The notes under the pieces are model-generated. The model did no database searches, was not told where the DNA came from, and saw only the letters and a program-made list of their open reading frames with translations. A stretch of 12,020 nt of DNA from Actinosomnolentus pattersoniae (SeqCode) (GTDB lineage: Bacteria; Actinomycetota; UBA4738): NCBI GenBank assembly GCA_013817655.1, contig JACDCJ010000037.1:1-12020 (forward strand), read 5' to 3'. Below, piece by piece: positions 1-7,282 of this stretch. Each line of letters opens with the position of its first letter. Within the stretch, counting starts at the first letter, position 1. The translations under genes were made by a program, and so were the position numbers.

Positions 1-2
1 GC

Positions 3-245
3 CCCAACGACTCGCCCCCGGTCCCCTGCCCCATCCAGTTCCTCTCTCCGGACCTCCTTCCGCTCTCGTCTTCCGTCGATCCCACGACCACGACGCTCAG
101 CTGGGCCGGCAGGAACTTCGGTGCCGGCGGGTTCGAAGGCTGGCACTATCAACTCGAGGCCCTGGTGTTCGACGGGAGCGGCGACTCCAAGGCGAGGATG
201 TCCGGTTCGAAGATGACCGTGGTCGTCGAGATGACCCGAGGCTAG
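3..245 (+). CDS. C-terminal fragment of an unidentified protein (5' end outside window)
   Basis: An open frame enters from the left edge and stops at TAG 243-245, giving about 80 residues. The fragment begins with a Pro/Ser/Asp-rich stretch (PNDSPPVPCPIQF) and ends in an apparent beta-rich segment (GWHYQLEALVFDG, then KMTVVVEMTRG). Alternating hydrophobic residues suggest an Ig-like or beta-sandwich domain at the end of an exported protein, but no family is recognised. The stop lies in a CTAG palindrome that also holds the stop of a convergent minus-strand frame, which supports both ends. The start, full length and function cannot be given. Confidence 0.6.
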   Translation, partial: PNDSPPVPCPIQFLSPDLLPLSSSVDPTTTTLSWAGRNFGAGGFEGWHYQLEALVFDGSGDSKARMSGSKMTVVVEMTRG

Positions 246-477
246 GCGCTCTTCTCGCGAAGGCGACGTCGGATCTCTGCGACGACCCGGGCCCGGAGCG
301 GCCGAAGGCCTTCATCCAGCGGCTTCAGATCCTTCAAGATCGCCGGTGGGGCGCCGTCGAGCGTCTCGTCGAGCCAGCCCCGCGCGTCTCCATGTAATCG
401 GCCGCGTCCTCCCAGAACTGGTCGGGACGCTCAAGTCCTGAGAGGCCGGGAAGGTTTACCCGTGTCTGTCGTGACAC
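242..477 (-). pseudogene. Small helical protein of unknown function, interrupted by a one-base frameshift
   Basis: Reading leftward from GTG 477-475, one frame gives a convincing stretch (NLPGLSGLERPDQFWEDAAD) as far as about position 385. A second frame then continues just as convincingly (WLDETLDGAPPAILKDL, later RARVVAEIRRRLREKSA) to TAG 244-242. The switch falls at a run of four C on the + strand (378-381, GGGG on the coding strand), and one extra G would join them into about 78 residues. Composition is rich in Glu, Asp, Leu and Arg, as in a soluble helical protein. No signal peptide or known motif is seen. It lies 61 bases after the lipoprotein gene on the same strand and may share its transcript. 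The start is uncertain because the frame is open a little further upstream. An undetected sequencing indel is the main alternative to a pseudogene. Confidence 0.45.
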
Positions 478-538
478 TAGGATGTCCCTTCGGCTCCCGC
501 GTCACGCTGGGATGTGTGCCCTGTGGTGATCACGCACC

Positions 539-925
539 TCATGGGTCGGTTGGAGAGCCGTATCGAACTGTCATCCGCATGATGACGTGCTTCGGAACAG
601 TCACGATTTGTGCAGGCGGTGCCTTGGCGCTCTTCCCACCGCGTGGTCTCAGGAAAGCTACGCGGTATTGCCCAGCGGGGAGCCGAACGAAGAATATCCC
701 GTTGCTTGCCGAGGTCGCCTCAGCGGCCTCCTGTCCGGACGCGGTGTCTACGACTCGGAGGTTTACTGAAAGCGGACCCTTCGGCCCGAGGACCGTCCCG
801 GTGATTCCCGAGTCGGGACGGACGCCACAGGAGATGAGCCAAGGAAGGACTGCAAGGGCGAACATCGGGAGCACGGTTCGGGCCGTACGACGTCCCCACG
901 AAGCCGGTCGTTCCCAGCTATGCAT
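539..925 (-). CDS. Predicted lipoprotein with a small beta-sandwich (carboxypeptidase-regulatory-like) domain
   Basis: This encodes 128 residues. I chose ATG 925-923 because GGAGG (complement of 933-937) lies seven bases upstream; an ATG ten codons earlier has no comparable site. The N-terminus has several arginines, then a hydrophobic stretch (about 18-32) ending in the lipobox LISC, with Cys33 as the predicted lipid-modified residue. The mature part starts GVRPDSGITGTVLGPKGP and contains SNGIFFVRLPAGQYRV. This matches the common 'G.V..., ..G.F.F.LPAG.Y.V' pattern of carboxypeptidase-regulatory or transthyretin-like beta-sandwich modules. It is probably anchored to the outer face of the membrane; no enzyme residues are seen. 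It is transcribed divergently from the first sigma gene, with about 115 bases between them. Family assignment rests on pattern, and the ligand is unknown. Confidence 0.7.
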   Translation of the reverse strand: MHSWERPASWGRRTARTVLPMFALAVLPWLISCGVRPDSGITGTVLGPKGPLSVNLRVVDTASGQEAAEATSASNGIFFVRLPAGQYRVAFLRPRGGKSAKAPPAQIVTVPKHVIMRMTVRYGSPTDP

Positions 926-1002
926 GCATTCGCCTCCGCATGTTGAGCATGGCACCCTTCCTCGGGCCGCGAGCTCAGACGGCCGGGATTTCCCAACACG
1001 CC

Positions 1003-1028
1003 GTTAACCTTTCCGGGGCTTCTCGGTC
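1003..1028 (+). promoter_or_regulatory. Candidate ECF-type promoter of the first sigma gene
   Basis: GTTAAC (1003-1008) is followed, 15 bases after its AAC, by CGGTC (1024-1028). The spacing and the AAC / CG-T-C pattern resemble ECF-dependent promoters (a -35 with AAC and a -10 like CGTC). The paralogous sigma gene at 11131 has the same arrangement (GTAAAC, 15 bases, CGCTC) at almost the same distance from its start. That suggests a shared promoter and possible autoregulation. GTTAAC is palindromic and could also face the divergent lipoprotein gene. The identification comes from comparing two sites by eye. Confidence 0.4.
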
Positions 1029-1040
1029 CTGTACTGGAGG

Positions 1041-1520
1041 GTGCAGGATGCGCTGGTGAAGGTGACCTTCGAGCACGGCCTCGAGCTGCTGTACCGCGAG
1101 CATGGCGGCCGGCTGTGGCGGGCGGTGATGGCCTTCGCCGGGGACCGGGAGGTGGCGAACGATGCAGTCGCAGAGGCGTTCGCTCAGGCCCTGCGGCGGG
1201 GCGACGAACTGCGTGACCCGCTGGCGTGGGTGTGGAAGGCGGCATTCCGGATCGCCGCGGGAGAGCTCAAGGAACGCGGGCGGTTCAGTGAGGCCTCGCC
1301 CGAACGTGCCTACGAGTCCGGCGAGCCGCTCATGGACTTGCTCGCTGCGCTGGGCAAGCTCTCGGCGAAACAGCGGGCCGCGGTGGTCCTGCACCATTAC
1401 GCGGGGTATCCGGTGGCGGAAGTGGCCGACATCGTGGGCTCGACCGCGGGCGCGGTGAAGGTTCACCTCATGCGCGCCCGGGCGAAGCTTCGGGACCTGC
1501 TGGGAGAGAGCGATGGCTGA
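1041..1520 (+). CDS. ECF-type RNA polymerase sigma factor (cassette 1)
   Basis: This encodes 159 residues, a normal length for a two-domain ECF sigma factor. Region 2 covers about 12-75 (LELLYREHGGRLWRAVMAFA, then DREVANDAVAEAFAQAL). Region 4 covers about 98-155, with a helix-turn-helix around YPVAEVADIVGSTAGAVKVH preceded by KLSAKQRAAVVLHHY. No C-terminal extension or separate regulatory domain is present. It would direct RNA polymerase to a small regulon in response to its membrane partner, whose ATG overlaps its end by 8 bases (ATGGCTGA, 1513-1520). The start is not settled. GTG 1041 aligns with the start of the paralogue at 11131, but GGAGG directly abuts it. GTG 1056 has AGGA at a better seven-base spacing. 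The ECF group cannot be fixed without a profile search. Confidence 0.92.
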   Translation: MQDALVKVTFEHGLELLYREHGGRLWRAVMAFAGDREVANDAVAEAFAQALRRGDELRDPLAWVWKAAFRIAAGELKERGRFSEASPERAYESGEPLMDLLAALGKLSAKQRAAVVLHHYAGYPVAEVADIVGSTAGAVKVHLMRARAKLRDLLGESDG

Positions 1521-3621
1521 CCTGGAGAAGCGACTTCGTGTGCTGGACCGCATTGAGCCTCCGGACCTATGGGGGGACATCCGGACCCGCGAAACGAGTC
1601 GTCTCCTTGAGCCCCGACCGGCAAACCGGTGGGTATCCATGGCGGTGGCTATCGCTGTGGCAGCCCTCGGGATTGGCTTGGTGGCCCGAGCCTTTCTCGG
1701 GGAGAGCCGGGTCGCCCAGCCCGGGCCCACGCCCACCGCTGAAATGAGTGCCCCGGCCGTCGCCAACGGGGAGATCTGGTTCCAACGGCTTGGTGGCGAA
1801 GGTGGAACGTGGATCGAGGCGGTCGAGCCCGACGGGTCGAACCGGCGCGTGCTGTTCAGCGACGCGCATGCGGGTGGAGTCGATGATGTTGGCGCGACCT
1901 ATGACTGGTCGCCAGAGGGATCCCGGGTGGCCTTCATCGACAGCACAGGCTATATCGGAGAAGTGCCCACCGGCTCCAGTTGGGATGTGTTCGTCATGAA
2001 TGCGGACGGGACAGACCGGCGGCAAGTCACGGACGACGGGGGGTTCGACGCCGCGCCCTCCTGGTCGCCGGACGGCACCAGGATCGTCTATGCAAGCGAC
2101 CGCAGCGACCCCAATCGTCCGGCTTGCGAGATGGATTTCTCCTGCAACGTGGACATCTTCGTGGTGAACGTCGATGGGACCGGTCAGCTCCAGCTCACGA
2201 GCGAACCGGGGGTCGACTGGCAGCCCGACTGGGGGCCCGACGGCAGGGTGGTCTTCGCAAGCGAGAGAGACGACCCCGCCGGCGACGTTTACGTGATGAA
2301 CCCCGACGGAAGCGGTATCGCCCGCCTCACCGCCACGCCTGAGCACGACTCGCAGCCCCGGTGGTCCCCCGATGGCACGCGAATCGCGTTCGTCCGAGAG
2401 GAAGGGGATTCATTCGGCCTGTACGTCATGGGCGCGGACGGGACCGACGCACGAAGGCTGGCGGGCGACCTCTCCACGAGCCACAGCGTGGAGCCCGACA
2501 TCTTCGACGACTTCGCCTGGTCCCCGGACGGGACGATGATCGCCTTCGTCGGCGGAGGGGACAGAAGCGACCGGCTGTTCGTGATCGGCGCCGACGGGTC
2601 CGGCCTGCGGCAGCTTGTCGAAGACGAGGCCGGCCTGAGCAGTCCCGCCTGGCGTCCACAGCCAACCCCGCACCGTGGCGACGTCACTCCCGTCCCAGCG
2701 ACTAACGGCCAGATCGCCTTCGTTCGGATCGACCCCGACTCGGTGCTCGCACGCGATGGAGCTATCCCTGAGCGAGGGCTCTTCGTGATGAATCCAGACG
2801 GGTCGAATCCCCTGCAGCTTGTCGGGAACTCCGCGCATCCAGGTTTCGATCCGGCTTGGTCCCCGGACGGACTGCGAATCGCGTTCTCGGCTAGCCTCGA
2901 GGGGCTCCATGGAATCCTCGTCATGCAGGCGGACGGTACCGGGATCACCAGGCTGACTTCGTGTGTCGTGCCGGAATGTGAGGGCGAGTCCAGTCCCGCG
3001 TGGTCCCCGGACGGATCGATGCTCGCCTTCTGGAGCGACCGCGACGGTAGGGAAGGGGTATGGGCCGTCACGTCGGCCGGAACCGACCTCACCCTCCTCT
3101 TGGAGGGTTTCTCGCCGCTCAGTGCCCCCGCCTGGTCGCCCGATGGTCGGCTCATAGCGGTGGCGGGGAGCCTCTTCAATGCCGACGGCACGGTTGGTCC
3201 CCCCGGGATCTTTCTGCTCGACCCTGAGGCCCAGGAAGTCGTCTTGACCATTCGTCCCGAGGGGCTCGATCTGCCCTCGGATCTAACCTGGTCACCGGAC
3301 GGAGAATGGCTCGCCTTCGCAGCTTCGGGTGAGGACGGAGGCCTCGAAGGAGCGGGCATCCATCTGGTACGACCAGACGGGAGGGACCTAAGATTGCTTA
3401 CGGCGTGGTCGTGTCCAACAAGAACCTGCACGGCGCGAGATCCCGAGTGGTCCCCGGATGGATCGAGGATCGTGTTCACGAGAGCCGGGCACGAGCCGGG
3501 AAGTGACGGTTCTAACGGCGATCTGTACGTGGTTGAAGTCCAGACTGGCGCACTCCAGCGACTGACTGGGGGTCCGGGACTCGACTGCTGTGCTTCTTGG
3601 CAGCCTATCCGAGAGCGCTAG
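1513..3621 (+). CDS. Single-pass membrane protein with double PD40/TolB-like beta-propeller, probable sensor/anti-sigma partner
   Basis: This encodes 702 residues. The cytoplasmic segment (1-40) carries PPDLWGDI (17-24), shared with the cassette-4 partner. A transmembrane helix follows at about 41-62 (VSMAVAIAVAALGIGLVARA). The rest is outside. The first half, from NGEIWFQRL, has six PD40 blades with the pattern 'W-SPDG-x-I-x-F' and 'xxxDGtxxxrLT' (examples MNADGTDRRQVT, MNPDGSGIARLT). A linker, TPHRGDVTPVPATNGQIAF, opens a second half with about six more, some degenerate. This fits two six-bladed propellers in tandem. TolB-type propellers bind proteins, peptides or glycans, so a sensing role is plausible. 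The start overlaps the sigma gene by 8 bases, implying translational coupling. No HxxxCxxC zinc anti-sigma motif is present, so the anti-sigma role is inferred. It is not the periplasmic TolB of the Tol-Pal system. Confidence 0.85.
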   Translation: MADLEKRLRVLDRIEPPDLWGDIRTRETSRLLEPRPANRWVSMAVAIAVAALGIGLVARAFLGESRVAQPGPTPTAEMSAPAVANGEIWFQRLGGEGGTWIEAVEPDGSNRRVLFSDAHAGGVDDVGATYDWSPEGSRVAFIDSTGYIGEVPTGSSWDVFVMNADGTDRRQVTDDGGFDAAPSWSPDGTRIVYASDRSDPNRPACEMDFSCNVDIFVVNVDGTGQLQLTSEPGVDWQPDWGPDGRVVFASERDDPAGDVYVMNPDGSGIARLTATPEHDSQPRWSPDGTRIAFVREEGDSFGLYVMGADGTDARRLAGDLSTSHSVEPDIFDDFAWSPDGTMIAFVGGGDRSDRLFVIGADGSGLRQLVEDEAGLSSPAWRPQPTPHRGDVTPVPATNGQIAFVRIDPDSVLARDGAIPERGLFVMNPDGSNPLQLVGNSAHPGFDPAWSPDGLRIAFSASLEGLHGILVMQADGTGITRLTSCVVPECEGESSPAWSPDGSMLAFWSDRDGREGVWAVTSAGTDLTLLLEGFSPLSAPAWSPDGRLIAVAGSLFNADGTVGPPGIFLLDPEAQEVVLTIRPEGLDLPSDLTWSPDGEWLAFAASGEDGGLEGAGIHLVRPDGRDLRLLTAWSCPTRTCTARDPEWSPDGSRIVFTRAGHEPGSDGSNGDLYVVEVQTGALQRLTGGPGLDCCASWQPIRER

Positions 3622-3861
3622 GGGGGCAACGCTCAGGGAGGATCTGGCGGGCTCTCCAAGACGGAGCACTAGTAGTTCAAGCTCATGGTCACCCCCCGAG
3701 GCTCACATTCCAGACGCCCGCGATGACCATCCAAAGGAACCAGACCTCCAGAGGCGCACGGACGAGCAGGTCACGGCTGGTGAGAATCGGGCTCGGGATC
3801 CTCCGAAATGAGCCATTGTTCAGAGACGTCCGGCAACCTTCCCTCTGAGTGGGGCATCTGA

Positions 3862-4410
3862 GTGGTTGATCGCGTAGATGACGGGAGCTCGGTGGCGGAG
3901 GGGCCGCGGATCGAGGGTGGGCGCTTGGGTGAGCTGTACCTCAGGCACGGCCGGAATGCCGTTCGACTTGCCTACCTGCTCACCGGCGACCGGCACCTGT
4001 CGGAGGATCTCGTTCAGGACGCCTTCGCCAGGCTCGCCGGCCGATTCGTCGACCTTCGGGCACCAGATGCCTTCGAGGCCTACTTGCGACGGATGGTGGT
4101 TAACCTCGCGAGGATGCACTTTCGGCGGCGAAGGCTCGAGCGGCTGCATCTGCAGCGGGAAGCGAGTCTCCAGCGGGAAGAAGCCACTCTTCCGGACGTG
4201 GCGGACTACGAGGCAATGAGGCAGGCGCTTCTGGCTCTACCCGAGCGGCAACGGGCGGCCATCGTCCTGCGCTTCTATGAGGATCTGTCCGAGAGGCAGA
4301 TCGCGGACGTGCTTGGTTGCCGCCCCGGCACGGTCAAGTCCCTCGTTCATCGAGGGATGAACGGACTACGTACGCGAATCGGACCCGCGGCTCAGCTGCA
4401 GGAGGACTGA
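3862..4410 (+). CDS. ECF-type RNA polymerase sigma factor (cassette 2)
   Basis: This encodes 182 residues from GTG 3862, or 172 from GTG 3892, which has GGGAG four bases upstream; the latter would remove an unconserved N-terminal extension. Region 2 is at about 24-90 (LYLRHGRNAVRLAYLLTGDR, then LSEDLVQDAFARLAGRF, then YLRRMVVNLARMHFRRRR). Region 4 is at about 120-172 (LLALPERQRAAIVLRFYEDL, then SERQIADVLGCRPGTVKSLV). It resembles the SigE-like actinobacterial ECF proteins more than the sigma at 1041. The membrane partner starts two bases after its stop. GGAGG at 4401-4405, inside the sigma gene's last codons, serves as the partner's ribosome site, so the two are almost certainly co-transcribed. 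About 240 bases separate it from the preceding gene, enough for its own promoter. Confidence 0.92.
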   Translation: MVDRVDDGSSVAEGPRIEGGRLGELYLRHGRNAVRLAYLLTGDRHLSEDLVQDAFARLAGRFVDLRAPDAFEAYLRRMVVNLARMHFRRRRLERLHLQREASLQREEATLPDVADYEAMRQALLALPERQRAAIVLRFYEDLSERQIADVLGCRPGTVKSLVHRGMNGLRTRIGPAAQLQED

Positions 4411-4411
4411 G

Positions 4412-6292
4412 GTGGAAGATCAGTTGCGCCGGTTCCTCGAGCGCATGGCGGGGGAGGTGGACGAGCGCCTCGGGGCGCCGCGTCCGATGCTCCGCCGGGC
4501 GAATCATCTGAGAGCTCGATCGCTGCTGGCACTCGGCGTGGTCGGTGCGCTTCTCGCCTACGGGGGCATCGCCGGGATGGACTTCCTCAGCGGCCAGCAT
4601 GAGCAGAATGTGGGCGGGTCAACTTGCTCTTGGACGAGGATGGCCACTCCGAACCCCGGTAACGTTCGGAATTTTCTGAGCGACGTAGCGGTGCTCGCAC
4701 CCGACGACGTATGGGCGGTCGGCGGCTACAAATGGGATCCACAAGCCCCTCCCACGCCATCGCCCGGCGGCCATATGCCTACGGGTGGCCTCCGGCGGGG
4801 CCTCAACCACCCCCTGGCGCTCCACTGGGACGGAGTGTCGTGGGCTCAGGTCGCATTCCCGGAGCCCACGGCCCAACAGATAGCGAACCCCACCGACACC
4901 ATCATCACGGCCTTCGAGGCCATCTCGCCCGACGACGTGTGGGCTGTTGGTTCGGGGGGCGTCTACGGCGGACCCGGCTTCTTCGTCCACTGGGACGGGA
5001 GTCGCTGGTCGTTCGTTGCGGAGGCTGGAGAATCGGCGGTCAAGGACCTCGCCGCCCGGTCCTCCGACGACATATGGGCGATCGGCGATCCGGCTCACCG
5101 GAACGGGACACAGCCGATCGTCCACCGGTGGAACGGCTCGACGTGGACCGAGGTGGCTTTCCCTGAGCTCCCGGGCAGGGAAAACTACCTGAACGGCGTC
5201 TCTCCAGTGTCGGATGCTGAGGCCTGGGCCGTCGGTCGATCGTGGGATCAGCCCGTCATGTCCAGATGGGGCGGCTCGGCCTGGAATCTCATGGAGATCT
5301 CTACCGATGGGCGAGCCGACCAACTTTCTGACGTTGCCGCCACCGGGGAGGGTATCGCGTGGGCGGTGGGCTCCTCCTTCGACGATGTTGATGGAACGGC
5401 ACCCGAGAGGGGGCTCATCTATCGGTGGGACGGGTCCACCTGGTCTGTCCAGCCCCATCCGGCTCCGCCCTCTGGCCAGTACGGATTCCAAGAGTTGGCC
5501 GTCGGCGGCCCGAACGATGTCTGGGCTGTCGGAACGTCGTGGGGGAAAGAGTCCAGCGGCACGTCCTTCGAGTACGACGGCCTTCTTATCGAGCACTGGG
5601 ACGGCCGGCAGTGGCGGATCGTCGAAGGTCCGAAGGTGAAGGACATGGCCTCCATCGGCTCGGTTGACGTCGCCCCCGAGGGGGACCTATGGATCGCCGG
5701 ATCGGTCTCCACCGAAGCTGCTGAGCAGACGCTGCTGTTGGTGCGGGATTGCCAGCAGGAGAGCAACGAGGTGGCTTCTCCTTCACTCGAACCCGAACAG
5801 CAGGTGCCGGGAGATCTCGAGCTTCCACCGGGGTTCGTCGATTCGACCGTGGTGTCTTCGTCTCGCAATCGACTCGTCGTGGAAGCGCCGCCAGGGAAGA
5901 TCCGCTGGTCGTTCGATGGCACCACGTGCTCGGTAACGGAGCATCCCCTGACCGTCTCGGGTGGCGGTGGTTTCGGGGGCGGCGGCTGCCAGGGCAACGC
6001 CTACCTTTCTTGGACCACGGGGGGCGTTGGATCGGATGAGGAGGCCTACACCGTGGCGGGCGGTCGGACGCTTCCGCAAGAGGGCGTTCGAGTGCGGGTC
6101 ACCCTGGGCAATGGGAGCACTGCTTGGGTGGAACCCAGAGAAGGGCTGTGGCTCGCGGTGATCCAGCGATGCGGCGACTCCGCCGGCACGGCCATCGACA
6201 CCATCGAGGCTGTCGACGCGGACGGAACCGTACTAGCGCGAGTCCCCGTCCTATCGGGACCGCCTCAGGCCCGGCCGTGGCCCCCCTGTTGA
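4412..6292 (+). CDS. Single-pass membrane protein with about seven DDVWAVG/WDGxxW propeller blades, probable sensor partner of the sigma factor
   Basis: This encodes 626 residues from GTG 4412, with GGAGG six bases upstream. The cytoplasmic part (1-36) is Arg/Glu-rich and includes RRANHLRARS, similar to RRAGRLRTRR in the cassette-3 partner. A transmembrane helix lies at about 37-58. Outside, seven copies of a repeat are seen: APDDVWAVGGY, SPDDVWAVGSG, SSDDIWAIGDP, DAEAWAVGRS, GIAWAVGSS, PNDVWAVGTS and GDLWIAGSV. Most alternate with a '[HR]W-[DN]-G-xxW' strand such as HWDGSRWSFV. This spacing suggests a seven-bladed propeller unrelated at repeat level to PD40. A C-terminal region from about 455 has a glycine run (SGGGGFGGGGC), several cysteines and a terminal Cys. 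No catalytic residues are recognised. Coupling to the sigma gene suggests surface sensing; the ligand is unknown. Confidence 0.82.
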   Translation: MEDQLRRFLERMAGEVDERLGAPRPMLRRANHLRARSLLALGVVGALLAYGGIAGMDFLSGQHEQNVGGSTCSWTRMATPNPGNVRNFLSDVAVLAPDDVWAVGGYKWDPQAPPTPSPGGHMPTGGLRRGLNHPLALHWDGVSWAQVAFPEPTAQQIANPTDTIITAFEAISPDDVWAVGSGGVYGGPGFFVHWDGSRWSFVAEAGESAVKDLAARSSDDIWAIGDPAHRNGTQPIVHRWNGSTWTEVAFPELPGRENYLNGVSPVSDAEAWAVGRSWDQPVMSRWGGSAWNLMEISTDGRADQLSDVAATGEGIAWAVGSSFDDVDGTAPERGLIYRWDGSTWSVQPHPAPPSGQYGFQELAVGGPNDVWAVGTSWGKESSGTSFEYDGLLIEHWDGRQWRIVEGPKVKDMASIGSVDVAPEGDLWIAGSVSTEAAEQTLLLVRDCQQESNEVASPSLEPEQQVPGDLELPPGFVDSTVVSSSRNRLVVEAPPGKIRWSFDGTTCSVTEHPLTVSGGGGFGGGGCQGNAYLSWTTGGVGSDEEAYTVAGGRTLPQEGVRVRVTLGNGSTAWVEPREGLWLAVIQRCGDSAGTAIDTIEAVDADGTVLARVPVLSGPPQARPWPPC

Positions 6293-6381
6293 CGAGGGCC
6301 CCGAAATGCCTGCCGGGAGCGAGGTCAGAGCATTGGCATGCCATTAACCGAGGCGATCCTGGTTCTTGTTAGGAGGTTGAG

Positions 6382-6552
6382 ATGGCGGCCCAAGATACGA
6401 TAATCAGCAGAGGGGTAGGCGCGCTGGCGGTACTCGCAGCAGTCGGAGTCCTGTTTCTTGTTCTCTCTGCTGCCGAGCCATTCCCCGTAGGCGGCACATT
6501 TGAACGCGCTGTATCCGAGTCTGCTTCTAACTCCGAGCCGGCGTCGGTTTAG
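6382..6552 (+). CDS. Small single-helix membrane peptide (56 aa)
   Basis: This short frame runs from ATG 6382 to TAG 6550-6552. AGGAGG at 6371-6376 sits five bases before the start, one of the best ribosome sites in the window. Residues 1-10 include Arg10, and 11-31 form one hydrophobic helix (GVGALAVLAAVGVLFLVLSA). A short polar, serine-rich tail (SESASNSEPASV) follows. It may be an exported peptide anchored by an uncleaved signal. It lies about 90 bases after the cassette-2 sensor gene and could be on the same transcript. Beyond the stop the same frame stays open to 6849, so the stop might be a late mutation in a longer gene, although the downstream translation is not convincing. No homologue is recognised. 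Confidence 0.6.
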   Translation: MAAQDTIISRGVGALAVLAAVGVLFLVLSAAEPFPVGGTFERAVSESASNSEPASV

Positions 6553-6947
6553 CGTCTCGCCGACGGCATCGGCTGTCTAAGGGGCGACTCATATGCGCCG
6601 CGACAGCCACCCCTCGCGTGTCCGACGTTATGGAGGACTCGCGGGTCGGGAGGTTCGGCTGAGACCCCGGCGCCTTGCTTGTTCCCAGGAGCCGTACGAG
6701 AATCAGCCGAGGAACGGTCACAGGGAGGCGATGCACCAATGCCCAGGTCATCGAAGTTCGAGGTGTACCGGATGCACTCGATCCCCGAGGACATCGCCCC
6801 CCGGCTTCGCTATAGGAGGGTGAGTTGTTCTCCACGACCAAAGATATGAGGGCATTGACATACCTGACACGGTGGGAACCCGCGTCCGTCCGCATCCGTC
6901 TCATCCGGTACATGCGGGCAGCAGATGTTGCGGAGGAGCGCGGTGGC
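6553..6947 (+). other. Unresolved stretch with weak short frames, possibly decayed coding sequence
   Basis: No single frame here is convincing. A 36-codon frame (ATG 6739 to TGA 6849, with KFEVYRMHSIPEDIAPRL) has GGGAGG ten bases upstream. Another + frame contains TNAQVIEVRGVPDALDP and stops at 6812. TTG 6825 has AGGAGG five bases upstream and opens a frame (MFSTTKDMRALTYLTRWEP) that runs into the lipoprotein signal peptide at 6948. The good ribosome sites suggest once-functional small genes. I do not call any of them. Confidence 0.3.
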
Positions 6948-7282
6948 GTGACTCGAACTGCGGCGCGATATGGGCTTCATCTAGGACTTTCCATCCTAGT
7001 CGCATGCGGAGGCTCTGGCTCGACGCCAACGGTGCAAGCTCAGCCGTCACCGCTGCCCCTTGCCAGTTCAAGGTCGGGGACGCGATCAGGCGAGGGGCTT
7101 CGGCGGCGTTGGTGCCACCTCCTGGCCGGTGGGTTGGTGGACCTCCGCCTCTCACGGTCGATGCCAACGGAGGCAAGGGCATCTTGATTCGGACAAGTGA
7201 GTCCGGTGTGGTCTACATAGATCCACCGGGCGAACGGTGCCAGTTAGCACCCGATGCGACGGCTTCTCCTCCTTCGAACTGA
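6948..7282 (+). pseudogene. Lipoprotein of unknown function, frameshifted at a C-run
   Basis: GTG 6948 has AGGAG nine bases upstream and starts a classic lipoprotein signal: an n-region with two arginines, a hydrophobic core (GLHLGLSILVA) and Cys20 followed by GGSGS. Shortly after, the frame loses sense. A frame offset by one base then becomes protein-like (CQFKVGDAIRRGASAALVPP, then GKGILIRTSESGVVYIDPPG) and ends at TGA 7280-7282. The switch falls at CCCC 7056-7059, where one more C would join the two into about 111 residues. The mature domain has two cysteines (CQFKV and ERCQL) that could pair. A longer version from TTG 6825 is possible but would put some 40 extra residues before the signal. 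It could be a real pseudogene or a sequencing indel. Confidence 0.5.

Noticed and set aside
462..1007. Long + strand frame (181 codons) across the lipoprotein region
   Set aside because: It is rich in Arg, Ser, Thr and Pro, has no ribosome site and lies antisense to the lipoprotein gene, which has a lipobox and a strong ribosome site.
2289..3479. 396-codon minus-strand frame under the cassette-1 sensor gene
   Set aside because: Its repeated PSGDQAG / PSGDH strings are the reverse reading of the SPDG blade codons, so it is a shadow of the propeller repeats.
3622..3861. Minus-strand frame ending at 3689 with a membrane-like tail (LEVWFLWMVIAGVWNVSLGG)
   Set aside because: The hydrophobic stretch is suggestive, but no ATG, GTG or TTG with a ribosome site opens it and it is under 50 codons. 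The + strand counterpart is simply hydrophilic.
4619..5596. 325-codon minus-strand frame under the cassette-2 sensor gene
   Set aside because: It is antisense to the DDVWAVG repeats, has Arg/Pro/Gly-rich composition and no start signal. The + strand frame has clear domain structure.
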